Of a DNA stretch of 32,860 nt, positions 7,735 to 15,331 are shown in pieces. The number at the start of each line of letters is the position of its first letter. The first letter of the stretch is position 1. The DNA is from Paenibacillus tyrphae (lineage in GTDB: Bacteria > Bacillota > Bacilli > Paenibacillales > NBRC-103111): contig NZ_BSDJ01000051.1 of the NCBI RefSeq assembly GCF_027925525.1, forward strand, positions 1 to 32,860. The letters are read 5' to 3'. The notes beneath the pieces were generated by a model. It saw nothing but the letters and a program-made list of their open reading frames with translations. It made no database searches and had not been told where the DNA came from. The position numbers were made by a program, and so were the translations under genes.

Positions 7735-8889
7735 TCAGGCGTCAAGCGCCCGTTCCGAGCGGGCTTGCCTAAGGGTGATAATGACGATCGCTAAGGCGCA
7801 GGCGGCGGCGACCCAGCCGTTGAACATAAAGACGTTCCGCATGCCGTACGCCTCGCTCGCATAGCCGCCCAGAAAGCTGCCGATGATCCGGGCAAGGCCA
7901 AGATTCAGAAGCCCGTTCAGCGTCTGGCCGCTCGCCTTGAGCTCCTTCGGCACTTCCTGGTTGATATACATCGCCATGGTGACGGTCAGGACGATAAAGA
8001 TGAGCCCGTGCAGCAGCTGCGTGGGGAGCACCCAATACGGGTTGTCCGTGAACGAGAAGATGAACCAGCGGGCCATGGCCGCCAGACTCGATAAAAGCAA
8101 AATATGCGTCATGCGAACGCGCTTCATAATCTTGGAGGCAAATAGCAGAAACGGGATTTCGCTCAGGGACGAGATAACCATCGACCAGCCGAGCAGCACG
8201 CTGTCGCCGCCCATTTCTTTGTAGTACACCGGGAAAAACGTATAATAATACCCCATCGTAATTTGCAGTACCAGATTAATCGCCAGATAGGTGACGAGCT
8301 TGCGGTTTTTGAACAGCACCCACACCTGCATCTTGTTGCCGGCCGATTGATATCCCGATACCTTGGGGAACTTGGCCAGCAGCAGCAGCGACACCAGCAT
8401 GACCGAGGCGTATGCGTAAAACAAATAGCCGATATGATCCTTGGCGATCCAGCCGAAGGTGATGGACATGACCGCGAAGCCGATCGTGCCGCCGAGCCGG
8501 ATCGGGCCGAACGACCAGCGCTTGTGCTTCTCCAATTCCTCCAGCGTGATGGCGTCGCTCAAGGCGAAGATGGACGTTTGGAAAAACGTAAACAAGCACA
8601 CGACGACAAGCAAGTACAGGAACGCTTCGGAGAAGGGGAACAGCAGAATCATTGCCCCGCTGCCCGCAATCAGCCAGCCGAGGACGGCGTTTTTCGTCTT
8701 GGCCCGGTCCCCGACGGTGCCCCACAACGGCTGTGCCAGCACGGCGACGAACGGACCGACGCTGAGCAGCGCCCCGATCTGGGTCGGCGTTGCGCCGATC
8801 GACTGAAAATAAACGGGAATGTACGTCCCGTAAATGGCATTGCCCATGTAAATGACGAAGTAGAACAATAAAAAATACGACATAGCCAT
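7735..8889 (-). CDS. MFS transporter (MFS_1-like)
   Basis: This 384-aa integral membrane protein has about twelve hydrophobic helices and the MFS loop 2-3 signature QPLWGTVGDRAKTK (family pattern GxxxDrxgrr). Further typical features are the N-terminal FVIYMGNAIYGTYIPVYFQS, a central cytosolic loop with FPKVSGYQSAGNK, and the C-half NGLLNLGLARIIGSFLGGYA. It resembles the LacY/nucleoside-symporter-like MFS_1 group (PF12832) that moves sugars or nucleosides, but the cargo cannot be told. Two in-frame ATGs (8889 and 8883) are possible; a GGGAT lies upstream. It has no obvious partner gene; the neighbour on its 5' side is the divergent MerR operon. Confidence 0.88.
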   Translation of the reverse strand: MAMSYFLLFYFVIYMGNAIYGTYIPVYFQSIGATPTQIGALLSVGPFVAVLAQPLWGTVGDRAKTKNAVLGWLIAGSGAMILLFPFSEAFLYLLVVVCLFTFFQTSIFALSDAITLEELEKHKRWSFGPIRLGGTIGFAVMSITFGWIAKDHIGYLFYAYASVMLVSLLLLAKFPKVSGYQSAGNKMQVWVLFKNRKLVTYLAINLVLQITMGYYYTFFPVYYKEMGGDSVLLGWSMVISSLSEIPFLLFASKIMKRVRMTHILLLSSLAAMARWFIFSFTDNPYWVLPTQLLHGLIFIVLTVTMAMYINQEVPKELKASGQTLNGLLNLGLARIIGSFLGGYASEAYGMRNVFMFNGWVAAACALAIVIITLRQARSERALDA

Positions 8890-9038
8890 CGTGCGATCCC
8901 GCTTTCGTTAGCAAAATAAGGAACGACCATAATTATCTCATTCCTCCGGCGGATTGACAATGAAAATCAGGCCCGCGAACGATGCGCAGCCAGCGTATGA
9001 ACTCGGTGACGAGGTCGTACGCTTTTTTTTGTTGGCTA

Positions 9039-9067
9039 TTGCTATTTTGCGCGTCAATGGATATAAT
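9039..9067 (+). promoter_or_regulatory. Promoter of the MerR-clpP operon
   Basis: A -35 TTGCTA (9039-9044) and a perfect -10 TATAAT (9062-9067) are 17 bp apart. This is ordinary sigma-A spacing, not the stretched 19-20 bp usual for promoters activated by MerR proteins, so the regulator probably represses here. Confidence 0.7.
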
Positions 9068-9101
9068 TACAGTCAACTGCATATGTTACAGTAAACTGTA
9101 A
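9067..9101. promoter_or_regulatory. Tandem 16-bp palindromes, probable MerR operators
   Basis: TTACAGT-AA-ACTGTAA (9086-9101) is a perfect inverted repeat. A second copy with one changed base per the right arm, TTACAGT-CA-ACTGCAT, lies at 9067-9082, 19 bp upstream. Both cover the end of the -10 box and the transcription start, just before the MerR start codon. Autorepression by the first gene product is the simplest reading. Confidence 0.7.
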
Positions 9102-9132
9102 TATGAACACTAAGATGTTATGGGGTGATCGA

Positions 9133-9552
9133 ATGAACGGCTATACGGCCAAGCAAATCACGGAGCTGCTTCAGCAGGACGAACCGGGGATCAACCTGCG
9201 GACCGTGCGCTATTATACCCAGATCGGGATCGTTCCTCCGCTTGAACTGGCGGGCAACAAGCGCGTTTACACGGACAAGCACCTGCACTATTTTCGCGCG
9301 GTTCTGACGCTTTCCAAGACCGGAGAGACGCTTGCCGCCATTCAGGAAAGGCTGAAGGATTTGCCGTTGGACGAAATAAGGCGGATCGGAGAGAGCATGG
9401 ACATGTACCGCCCGGAGCGGGTGCTGGAGAACGAGACGGTCCGCATCAGCGACGATGTGTACATCACGGTGGGGCCGCAAACCCCGGGTGAGCTGAAACG
9501 AAAAATTATCGCCGCCGTTTCGGACGTCATGAAAGGGGAGAACCGGCTATGA
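9133..9552 (+). CDS. MerR family transcriptional regulator
   Basis: The 139-aa product has an N-terminal winged helix: YTAKQITELLQQ, then the family hallmark INLRTVRYYTQIGIVPP, then NKRVYTDKHLHYFRAVLTLSKTGETLAAIQ. A short tail follows with DDVYITVGPQTPGELKRKII. There is no cysteine-based metal site or long effector domain, so the sensed signal is not evident. ATG 9133 is preferred to 9103 because GGGGTGA precedes it and the first 10 residues of the longer form do not fit the family. It overlaps the next gene by ATGA. It probably controls its own operon through the palindromes at 9067-9101. Confidence 0.88.
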   Translation: MNGYTAKQITELLQQDEPGINLRTVRYYTQIGIVPPLELAGNKRVYTDKHLHYFRAVLTLSKTGETLAAIQERLKDLPLDEIRRIGESMDMYRPERVLENETVRISDDVYITVGPQTPGELKRKIIAAVSDVMKGENRL

Positions 9553-10097
9553 TCGCCGCAAGACTCGCAAAGCAAGCCATGGAGCATGAAGAAGGCATGA
9601 ATCACCTGTGGGTCCGTTTCGAGCTGCCTCGGGCCGGGAGCATCAAGGATGTGCGGCTGACGGTTGACCTGCCACAAGGCGTGCATCGCTCTCCGAATTT
9701 GAACGGCTACCCGGAAACCGACTGCGGTGCTATTTTGCTCGGGGATTCGCCGGAGGGTCATGACGTATTTCTTGAGCTGTACACCGAAGAGGCGGCAGCT
9801 TGCGGCAGGGCGGATATTGGAATCGCTGTGGAATCCAAGGACGGAGAAACGGAAGTTGTTGCGGTCCAAAGCATTTGCATCTCCCTGGAGCTAAAAGCGG
9901 AGGATGACACGGAAGAATGGCCGATTGACGAGGAGGTGGTCGAACGAGTGAAGTCGCTGCAATGCAGGCTTCAAGACAGAGCCGCCGAAAAAGCGCGCGA
10001 ATTCGTTATTCTCCCGCCGATCGTTAGACAGCGAAGCAGAGATTTCGCGGATTGGGAAAAAAAGTACCGTATCGATTACAGCTTTAACCATCGATAA
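9549..10097 (+). CDS. Unknown protein between MerR and ClpP
   Basis: The 182-aa acidic protein starts by ATGA overlap with merR and ends 18 bp before clpP, so the three are one operon. Residues about 20-110 look like an all-beta fold: LWVRFELPRAGSIKDVRLTV, then VFLELYTEEAA and ADIGIAVESKDGETEVVAV. The C-terminal third is helical and charged (EEVVERVKSLQCRLQDRAAE) and ends in WEKKYRIDYSFNHR. There is no signal peptide or membrane segment, and I recognise no family. Its position suggests an adaptor, substrate or sensor for the adjacent ClpP; this is a hypothesis from context only. Confidence 0.75.
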   Translation: MIAARLAKQAMEHEEGMNHLWVRFELPRAGSIKDVRLTVDLPQGVHRSPNLNGYPETDCGAILLGDSPEGHDVFLELYTEEAAACGRADIGIAVESKDGETEVVAVQSICISLELKAEDDTEEWPIDEEVVERVKSLQCRLQDRAAEKAREFVILPPIVRQRSRDFADWEKKYRIDYSFNHR

Positions 10098-10115
10098 CCG
10101 AAGGAGGAAAGTTTC

Positions 10116-10700
10116 ATGCATCTGATTCCATACGTGGTCGAGCAAACCGGCCGAGGAGAGCGCGCGTACGACATTTATTCAAGGCTGCTGCAGGACCGGA
10201 TCGTATTTCTGACCGGACCGGTCACGGACGAAGCGGCGAATGCGATCATCGCGCAGCTCTTGTTTCTGGACGCGGCTGATCCCGACAAAGAAATCAAGCT
10301 GTACATCAACAGTCCCGGCGGCTCGATTGCGGCAGGTCTCGCCATCTACGATGCCATGCGGCTTGTCAAGCCTGATGTGAGCACGTTGTGCATCGGACTT
10401 GCCGCATCGATGGGCGCGTTTCTTCTGTCCGGCGGCACGAAGGGGAAGCGCTACGCGCTGCCGAACAGCGAAGTGATGATTCACCAGCCGCTTGGCGGGG
10501 CTCAAGGCCAAGCTTCGGACATCGAGATCGGCGCCCGAAGAATACTCAAGCTTCGCGACAAATTGAACGGGCTGCTCGCGGCACATACCGGGCAGCCCTT
10601 GGATACGGTCGAACGCGATACCGACCGGGATTATTTTATGAATGCGCAGGAAGCTCTGGCTTACGGCATCATCGATGAAATTTTGTACCGGGACGTTTAA
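10116..10700 (+). CDS. clpP: ATP-dependent Clp protease proteolytic subunit (paralogue)
   Basis: The 194-aa serine peptidase carries the complete catalytic triad at the canonical positions: Ser98 in GLAASMGAF, His123 in VMIHQPLGG, Asp172 in DRDYF. The substrate-binding LYINSPGGSI and the N-terminal PYVVEQTGRGERAYDIYSRL are also intact. ClpP forms a double heptamer that works with ClpX, ClpC or ClpE unfoldases. No unfoldase gene is nearby. Placement behind a MerR regulator and an unknown protein, rather than alone, suggests an inducible second ClpP rather than the housekeeping copy. GAAGGAGG precedes ATG 10116. The stop overlaps that of the convergent CDF gene by 3 bp. Confidence 0.95.
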   Translation: MHLIPYVVEQTGRGERAYDIYSRLLQDRIVFLTGPVTDEAANAIIAQLLFLDAADPDKEIKLYINSPGGSIAAGLAIYDAMRLVKPDVSTLCIGLAASMGAFLLSGGTKGKRYALPNSEVMIHQPLGGAQGQASDIEIGARRILKLRDKLNGLLAAHTGQPLDTVERDTDRDYFMNAQEALAYGIIDEILYRDV

Positions 10701-11662
10701 AGACTAGGCTCCGGCCTCCAGTCCCGGACACCGTTGTCTTCGAGAATGCCAAGCGTAACGTCGGTAATGTCCGGATCGCTCAGCAGCATCGCTTTCAAGC
10801 GGAACTTAATATCGTCGGCGTCCGCCAGCGTCAAGCCGACGCGGAGCTCTACATAGCCGTCGACGTGATACGTCCGGCCTTCCTGCAGGATGCGGAGCTG
10901 GTTAATGTCCCGGACATCCGGGTCGGCCAGCAGCAGGCCGGCGACCCGATCCTCCACATCTTTCGGCGCGGCTACGCCGATCAGACCTACCATATTGTCG
11001 TACCCGACCTTGAACGCCACACCGACCATGAGAAATCCGATCAGGATCGTGGCGATTCCGTCCAGCATTTTAAAATCCGAAAGCTGTGTGACGATGACCG
11101 CGATCAAGGCAAGTGCCGCGCCCAGCGTCGCAACGATATCTTCATAGAAAACCAGCCGGGTAGGAGGGGCAGATCGACCGACATTCCGAAATGCGGCCGG
11201 TATGATCGCAAGTCCTTTGGCTTCCACGCGCGCTTCGCGGACGATTTCTTTCATCGCCTTCCACAGGATGGCGCCGTCGGTCAGGATGGCGATCAGCAGG
11301 ATGGCAAAGTTCAGCCAAAAATTCGAAGCTTGCGCGGGATGGGCCAGTAGGTGAAAGCCTTCCAGAATCGTTTCGTAAGCCATGAAGGAAACAACCATCA
11401 CCGCGGCCATGCAGAACAGATTGATCACACGGCCGAAGCCGGTGGGAAACCGCCGGGTCGGCTGTTTTTCCGCGAGCACGCTACCCGCAAAAACAAACCC
11501 TTGGTTGATCGCATCCGCTACCGAGTGCATGGCCGACGCGAACATCGCGCCGCTTCCGCTAAGCGCTGCGGCGACTCCCTTGGCTGCCGCGACAGCCGTA
11601 TTTCCTAACGCCGCCATTAAGGAAGATGTGTTCCCTTTTTTTAGTAAAGCCCATAATCCCAT
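10697..11662 (-). CDS. Cation diffusion facilitator (CDF) family transporter
   Basis: This 321-aa protein has about six membrane helices. The CDF metal site appears in helix 2 (ASAMHSVADAINQGF, His46/Asp50), followed by a cytosolic loop and FYEDIVATLGAALALIAVI in the helix-5 position. The C-terminal ferredoxin-like domain (PDVRDINQLRILQEGRTYHV, then DADDIKFRLKAMLLSDPD) binds metal at the dimer interface in the family. Members export Zn, Mn, Fe or Co by proton antiport; the metal is not predictable here. AGGAGAG precedes ATG 11662. Its promoter (11799-11827) carries a palindrome matching that of the divergent DUF1836 gene. Confidence 0.9.
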   Translation of the reverse strand: MGLWALLKKGNTSSLMAALGNTAVAAAKGVAAALSGSGAMFASAMHSVADAINQGFVFAGSVLAEKQPTRRFPTGFGRVINLFCMAAVMVVSFMAYETILEGFHLLAHPAQASNFWLNFAILLIAILTDGAILWKAMKEIVREARVEAKGLAIIPAAFRNVGRSAPPTRLVFYEDIVATLGAALALIAVIVTQLSDFKMLDGIATILIGFLMVGVAFKVGYDNMVGLIGVAAPKDVEDRVAGLLLADPDVRDINQLRILQEGRTYHVDGYVELRVGLTLADADDIKFRLKAMLLSDPDITDVTLGILEDNGVRDWRPEPSL

Positions 11663-11782
11663 CGTTTGCTCTCCTCATTGTTTTCGAGTTTGATATGCTT
11701 GTTGCCGGTTGCGGCCTAGTCGTTCCTAGTGTAGCCCGTTTGTTTCAACGGCAGAAGCGTCGTGGTGAACTCGTTTTTTTAC

Positions 11783-11827
11783 AAGTTCTTATGAACTTAT
11801 ATTACGACCTTTTTCGTTAAACAACAA
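11783..11827 (-). promoter_or_regulatory. CDF promoter with palindromic operator
   Basis: Read leftward, TTGTTG (11827-11822) and TAATAT (11804-11799) form a promoter with a 17-bp spacer. Directly downstream is AAGTTCATAAGAACTT (11798-11783), a 16-bp inverted repeat. The half-site AGTTC/GAACT also occurs at the divergent DUF1836 promoter in the same relative place. The resulting leader before ATG 11662 is about 130 nt and shows no obvious riboswitch. Confidence 0.6.
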
Positions 11828-11915
11828 AGTTCATTTTGAAGCGTTCCCGGCGAAATAACGTCAGGAATGAGAAAGAGAAGGCCGTAGGAAGCTCAAGCTT
11901 AGCGGGATGAGCTTT

Positions 11916-11960
11916 TTGACATTCTCACTACAAAGTCTTATGATGAGTTCAAATGAACTC
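11916..11960 (+). promoter_or_regulatory. DUF1836 gene promoter with palindromic operator
   Basis: Consensus TTGACA (11916-11921) and TATGAT (11939-11944) are 17 bp apart. The perfect inverted repeat GAGTTCA-AA-TGAACTC fills 11945-11960, over the transcription start. The DUF1836 product is a plausible ligand. Confidence 0.7.
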
Positions 11961-11982
11961 ATTGCCACAAAGGGGCTCGCTT

Positions 11983-12759
11983 ATGGAAACCTTTTATTTG
12001 ACGAGAAAACAAATGGCCGGCTTGCTGATGTCTCTTGCGGGAAAGAAGGACCGGACGCCGCTAGCCACGCTGCAGGAGGCTTGGGCCAAATCGCACCGGT
12101 CGGATATGGAGCACGGCAAAACGCTGGGGGCGTTCGTATCCACCTCGTTGCCGCCGATCTTTGAGAAGCTGATCAAGATGAAGAACACAAGCGAAGGCTT
12201 CTCGTTAACCGATATCGTTGCGCTCGGCAATCAGATCGAATACGCGCAGTATTCGGTCACTTCGGTGCAGAATTGGGTGAAGCGGGATTTCAAGTCGCTG
12301 ATTCCTTCGCCGAGGCTGGGGAAAAAATATTCGATCGACCAAACCGCCATCTTGTTCATGATCGACGATTTGAAGGCGACGCTCGATTTCGAGTCGATCC
12401 GCAAGCTGCTGACGCTCGTCTTCAACCGCCCGGAAGACGATACCGACGATGTCGTTTCCCCGCTACGGCTGTACGCCGCGTATTCCTCGATCTTTGAAGA
12501 GCTCGACCAGAATAACGACCAAGTGCTGGACTTGTCCGGACACGACAGCGGTCTGCGCAACCACGATCATATGCTGGAGCAGTTAATCAAGCAAAAGGCC
12601 GACGAATATGCCGGGACGGTGGACGGATTGAGCGACGGGCAGAAGGAGCTGCTTAGCCATACGATTTTTATCGCTATGGTGTCGGTGCAGACCTCGTATT
12701 TTCAATCCTTGGCCAAACGTTATTTGAACGCAACGCTGTTTTTTCAGGATTTGGTGTAG
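11983..12759 (+). CDS. DUF1836 domain-containing protein, probable DNA-binding regulator
   Basis: The 258-aa product matches DUF1836. The HTH-like segment SVTSVQNWVKRDFKSLIPSP is followed by GKKYSIDQTAILFMIDDLKA, as in MerR-like recognition regions of this family, and the C-terminal half is helical. There is no membrane segment. The family is common in Firmicutes and of unproven function. ATG 11983 follows AAAGGGG; the in-frame ATG at 11953 lies inside the operator palindrome and is unlikely. The gene diverges from the CDF transporter, and both promoters carry an AGTTC-N5-GAACT-type palindrome just after -10, so it may regulate both; that is inference. Confidence 0.82.
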   Translation: METFYLTRKQMAGLLMSLAGKKDRTPLATLQEAWAKSHRSDMEHGKTLGAFVSTSLPPIFEKLIKMKNTSEGFSLTDIVALGNQIEYAQYSVTSVQNWVKRDFKSLIPSPRLGKKYSIDQTAILFMIDDLKATLDFESIRKLLTLVFNRPEDDTDDVVSPLRLYAAYSSIFEELDQNNDQVLDLSGHDSGLRNHDHMLEQLIKQKADEYAGTVDGLSDGQKELLSHTIFIAMVSVQTSYFQSLAKRYLNATLFFQDLV

Positions 12760-12826
12760 CGATTTTTGCCGTGGTAACTTTAGCTGCAACTCGTTCTCGG
12801 ACAGGCCCGGCCCGGCAGGCTCGTGC

Positions 12827-12832
12827 TATAAT
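12827..12832 (+). promoter_or_regulatory. Extended -10 promoter of the GNAT gene
   Basis: TGCTATAAT gives an extended -10 element 26 bp before the start at 12859. No good -35 box is visible, as is usual for extended -10 promoters. Confidence 0.5.
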
Positions 12833-12858
12833 GTTACCGTGAAGGGAGAGAATTGATC

Positions 12859-13296
12859 ATGCTAACCTTGAGAGCCGCACGGGAAGAAGACATGCCGTGG
12901 GTGAATGAGCAGTACCGGGAAGTAGGCTTCGCCGCATCCGATTATGGGAACGAAATCATCGTGATCGCCGAATGGGACGGAGAAAAGGCCGGTATCGGCC
13001 GTTTGGTCAATATGGGGCAAGATACATACGAGATGGGCGGCATTTATGTGCAGGAGCGCTTCCGCGGGAAGCAGGCGGCAGGCGCTATCGTTGGTTTGCT
13101 GGTGGAGGAAGCCGGGCGGCGGGAGATTCTACACGTCTACTGCATTCCGTTCGCGCATCTGGAGTCCTTTTACAGCCGGTTCGGCTACAAACGGGTGGAG
13201 GACGAGTCTGCCGTACATCCCGGGGTATTGAAGAAATATCGATGGTGTCGCACCGAGTATCCGCAAGAGACGATCTTGATGAAGCTGATTCCCTGA
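12859..13296 (+). CDS. GNAT family N-acetyltransferase
   Basis: The 145-aa protein begins LTLRAAREEDMPWVNEQYRE and has the central strand pair IVIAEWDGEKAGIGRLVNMG, then motif A as GGIYVQERFRGKQAAGAIVG (acetyl-CoA pyrophosphate loop R-F-R-G-K-Q-A). A late SFYSRFGYKR is typical of motif B. It transfers acetyl from acetyl-CoA to an unknown amine. ATG 12859 is preferred over TTG 12853; GAAGGGAGAG lies upstream. Its stop lies inside a palindrome (13293-13309) ahead of the next gene. Confidence 0.88.
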   Translation: MLTLRAAREEDMPWVNEQYREVGFAASDYGNEIIVIAEWDGEKAGIGRLVNMGQDTYEMGGIYVQERFRGKQAAGAIVGLLVEEAGRREILHVYCIPFAHLESFYSRFGYKRVEDESAVHPGVLKKYRWCRTEYPQETILMKLIP

Positions 13297-13337
13297 CAGT
13301 CATTGTCAGTGATTGTTTGTTATACTAAGCACAATCA
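13293..13337. promoter_or_regulatory. Promoter region of the Old Yellow Enzyme gene with two palindromes
   Basis: CTGACA-N5-TGTCAG (13293-13309) is a perfect inverted repeat. A second pair, TGATTGT (13310-13316) and ACAATCA (13331-13337), brackets a -10-like TATACT (13321-13326). The ACAATC/GATTGT half-site recurs as a tight palindrome in the promoter of the TetR gene at 14608. No convincing -35 box is seen. Confidence 0.4.
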
Positions 13338-13357
13338 ACGGTAAGGGAGATGCAGCA

Positions 13358-14473
13358 ATGACGAAATTCGTTCAACCAATGCTCAAGCCGTTCACGTTAC
13401 CGAATGGGATCGAACTGAAAAACCGCATCGTCATGGCGCCGATGACGCATTCGGCTTCGCTAGCGGACGGGACCGTTTCGGAGGCGGAAATCAAGTACTA
13501 TGCGAGACGCGCCAACGGGGTCGGCATGCTGGTCACGGCTGCGGCCGGCGTCACTGCCAGCGGAAGCTTCCCGGGGACGGCGCTCGCCGACCGCGACGAG
13601 CTGATTGCCGGGCTCAGCCGTCTGGCTTCCGTCATCAAGAGCGAAGGAGCGAAGGCGGTGCTGCAAATCGTTCACGGCGGACGCAAGTGCTTTCCGGGCG
13701 GAGATCTTGTGAGCGCAAGCGCGATCCCGGAAGAAAAGGAAGGGGCTGCGGTGCCCCGCGAACTGACCGATTCCGAGATTACCGGAATCATCCGGGCGTT
13801 CGGCGAAGCGACCCGGCGGGCAATCGAAGCCGGGTTCGACGGGGTCGAGCTTCACGGGGCCAACGGATTTCTCATTCATCAGTTTTTCTCCCCGCATTCC
13901 AACCGCCGAACCGACCGCTGGGGCGGAACGCTGGAGAAGCGCATGACGTTCCCGCTGGAGCTGATCGGCGAAGTGCAGCGGGTCGTGCGCGAGCATGCGA
14001 AGGAGCCGTTCATCGTCGGGTACCGGCTTTCCCCTGAGGAACCGGAATCGCCGGGGATTACGATGGCGGATACGTTGGCTTTTGTCGAGGTGCTCGCGGG
14101 CCGGGGACTCGATTATCTCCATATCTCGCTCAATGATTTCCGCTCCGTTCCCCGCCGCGGGGCGGACGATTCCCGAACCCGCCTGGAGCTCATTCAGGAA
14201 CTGGTCGGCAACCGGGTCCCGGTGATCGGTGTGGGAGCAATTCGCACCGCCCAAGACGCCGCGCAGGCGCTGGAGTCGGGAATTCCGCTCATTGCGATCG
14301 GCCGCGCGCTCATCATCGAGCCGGATTGGGTTGCCAAAGTGGCGCAAGGACGCGAGCAGGAGCTTCGCGTGACACTGTCCAAGAACGATCAGGAAAGCCT
14401 CGCCATCCCGGATTCGCTCTGGAGAATGATTTTGGCCGTTCCGGGCTGGTTCCCGGTCGAAGCCGAAGCGTAG
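13358..14473 (+). CDS. NADH:flavin oxidoreductase, Old Yellow Enzyme family
   Basis: The 371-aa protein is a full FMN-binding TIM barrel. It shows LKPFTLPNGIELKNRIVMAP with MTHS, the HGG stretch VLQIVHGGRKCF, the signature VELHGANGFLIHQFFSPHSN with RRTDRWGG following, and the phosphate-binding ends PVIGVGAIRT and LIAIGRALI. OYE enzymes reduce activated C=C bonds with NAD(P)H and often defend against electrophiles. ATG 13358 follows AAGGGAG; the longer ORF from 13313 has no ribosome site. A terminator follows, then a TetR gene that may also regulate it through shared ACAATC half-sites. Confidence 0.93.
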   Translation: MTKFVQPMLKPFTLPNGIELKNRIVMAPMTHSASLADGTVSEAEIKYYARRANGVGMLVTAAAGVTASGSFPGTALADRDELIAGLSRLASVIKSEGAKAVLQIVHGGRKCFPGGDLVSASAIPEEKEGAAVPRELTDSEITGIIRAFGEATRRAIEAGFDGVELHGANGFLIHQFFSPHSNRRTDRWGGTLEKRMTFPLELIGEVQRVVREHAKEPFIVGYRLSPEEPESPGITMADTLAFVEVLAGRGLDYLHISLNDFRSVPRRGADDSRTRLELIQELVGNRVPVIGVGAIRTAQDAAQALESGIPLIAIGRALIIEPDWVAKVAQGREQELRVTLSKNDQESLAIPDSLWRMILAVPGWFPVEAEA

Positions 14474-14503
14474 AAAGTAAGCTTTCATCCAATCGGTTAC
14501 AAG

Positions 14504-14534
14504 CTCCCCATTCTTTTGGAACGGGGAGTTTTTT
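14504..14534 (+). terminator. Terminator after the Old Yellow Enzyme gene
   Basis: CTCCCC (14504-14509) pairs with GGGGAG (14523-14528), extended by TTC/GAA inside, and is followed by six T residues. Confidence 0.85.
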
Positions 14535-14536
14535 GA

Positions 14537-14566
14537 TTGACAATCGGGATTGTTTTTCTCTATAAT
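14537..14566 (+). promoter_or_regulatory. TetR promoter with operator in the spacer
   Basis: Consensus TTGACA (14537-14542) and TATAAT (14561-14566) are 18 bp apart. The palindrome ACAATC-GG-GATTGT (14540-14553) overlaps the -35 and spacer, fitting autorepression. Confidence 0.65.
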
Positions 14567-14607
14567 TTCGACTAATATCAAAGTCAAATTAAAAGGTGAA
14601 AAGCGAC

Positions 14608-15261
14608 ATGTCTCCTCGTACCAGAGAACAAAACGAAGAAATTCGGAAGCAGCGCAAACAAGAAATTTTGCAGGCGGCGATCCGCGTGTATGTCGATAAA
14701 GGGTACTCGGCATCCGAGATGGGGGATATCGCGAGTCAGGCTGGGCTTGCGCATGGGCTGGTCTACTATTATTTCAAAAATAAAAAGGCCTTGTTCCGCG
14801 AGCTTTATGAAGTCATGATGGAGGAATCCAGACAGTTTACGAAGACCTTCTTCGAACAAGAGGGGTCTGTGTTTGAGTTGTTCAAGAATTATGCTCACAT
14901 CGTATGTGAGCGTGTCTTGGAGGATCCTGCAATACCGCGATTTTACATGCGGATTAGTTTGGATTTACAGCACTTGTATACGCCGGAAGAGTTTTCTCCA
15001 TTCGAGTGGGTGAAAAACTTCATGAATCCGATGACTCTAGCGATTGAAAAGGGGATCGGGCAGGGCACAATTCAACAAGGTGACGCTAATCTGATGGCTA
15101 TGCAGTTCTGGGGTTCTGTATCCCAGGGGATGAATTATCTGGATCAGGTACAGCAGGAACTTATAGCGCAGGGGATTCCGGAAACGGCACGGAAAGAGCA
15201 GTTAAAGAAGATTTTGGATCAGGTGGTCGAATCGTCCGTTTCCTTGTTTAAGCCTCAATAA
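14608..15261 (+). CDS. TetR/AcrR family regulator
   Basis: The 217-aa protein has a clear TetR HTH: ILQAAIRVYVDKGYSASEMG, then DIASQAGLAHGLVYYYFKNK (recognition helix AHGLVYYYF) and KALFRELYEVMM. The C-terminal ligand domain is all helical (QFWGSVSQGMNYLDQVQQEL). ATG 14608 is chosen with AAAAGGTG upstream; GTG 14596 is possible. Base composition is slightly more AT-rich than that of the upstream genes. It precedes an SRPBCC protein and a quinone reductase whose promoter carries a separate palindrome, so it may control them as well as itself and the Old Yellow Enzyme. That would make a small electrophile/quinone response unit; this is inference. Confidence 0.88.
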   Translation: MSPRTREQNEEIRKQRKQEILQAAIRVYVDKGYSASEMGDIASQAGLAHGLVYYYFKNKKALFRELYEVMMEESRQFTKTFFEQEGSVFELFKNYAHIVCERVLEDPAIPRFYMRISLDLQHLYTPEEFSPFEWVKNFMNPMTLAIEKGIGQGTIQQGDANLMAMQFWGSVSQGMNYLDQVQQELIAQGIPETARKEQLKKILDQVVESSVSLFKPQ

Positions 15262-15279
15262 ATTTTTTTACTTTTATTA

Positions 15280-15308
15280 TTGACTTATATGTCAATCAAA
15301 AATATGAT
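15280..15308 (+). promoter_or_regulatory. Promoter and palindrome upstream of the SRPBCC/quinone reductase pair
   Basis: TTGACT (15280-15285) and TATGAT (15303-15308) are 17 bp apart. The inverted repeat TTGAC-N6-GTCAA (15280-15295) covers the -35 box and is likely a repressor site. Confidence 0.6.
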
Positions 15309-15331
15309 GGCAATAAGGAGAGTGATTGGTT

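Noticed and set aside
8263..8871. 202-codon plus-strand frame inside the MFS gene
   Set aside because: Antisense shadow of the transporter; strongly charged, repetitive composition without any domain.
9039..9101. Classic MerR-activated promoter
   Set aside because: The -35/-10 spacer is 17 bp, not 19-20 bp, and the palindromes lie downstream of -10 instead of inside the spacer.
11663..11790. Metal riboswitch in the 130-nt leader of the CDF gene
   Set aside because: No yybP-ykoY, NiCo or other known core motif could be recognised by eye; the leader shows no strong stem-loop set.
13460..14713. 417-codon open frame on the minus strand opposite the Old Yellow Enzyme gene
   Set aside because: It mirrors a clear flavoprotein gene in the antisense frame, has no family likeness, an Arg/Pro-rich composition and no ribosome site; it is a by-product of GC-rich codon use.
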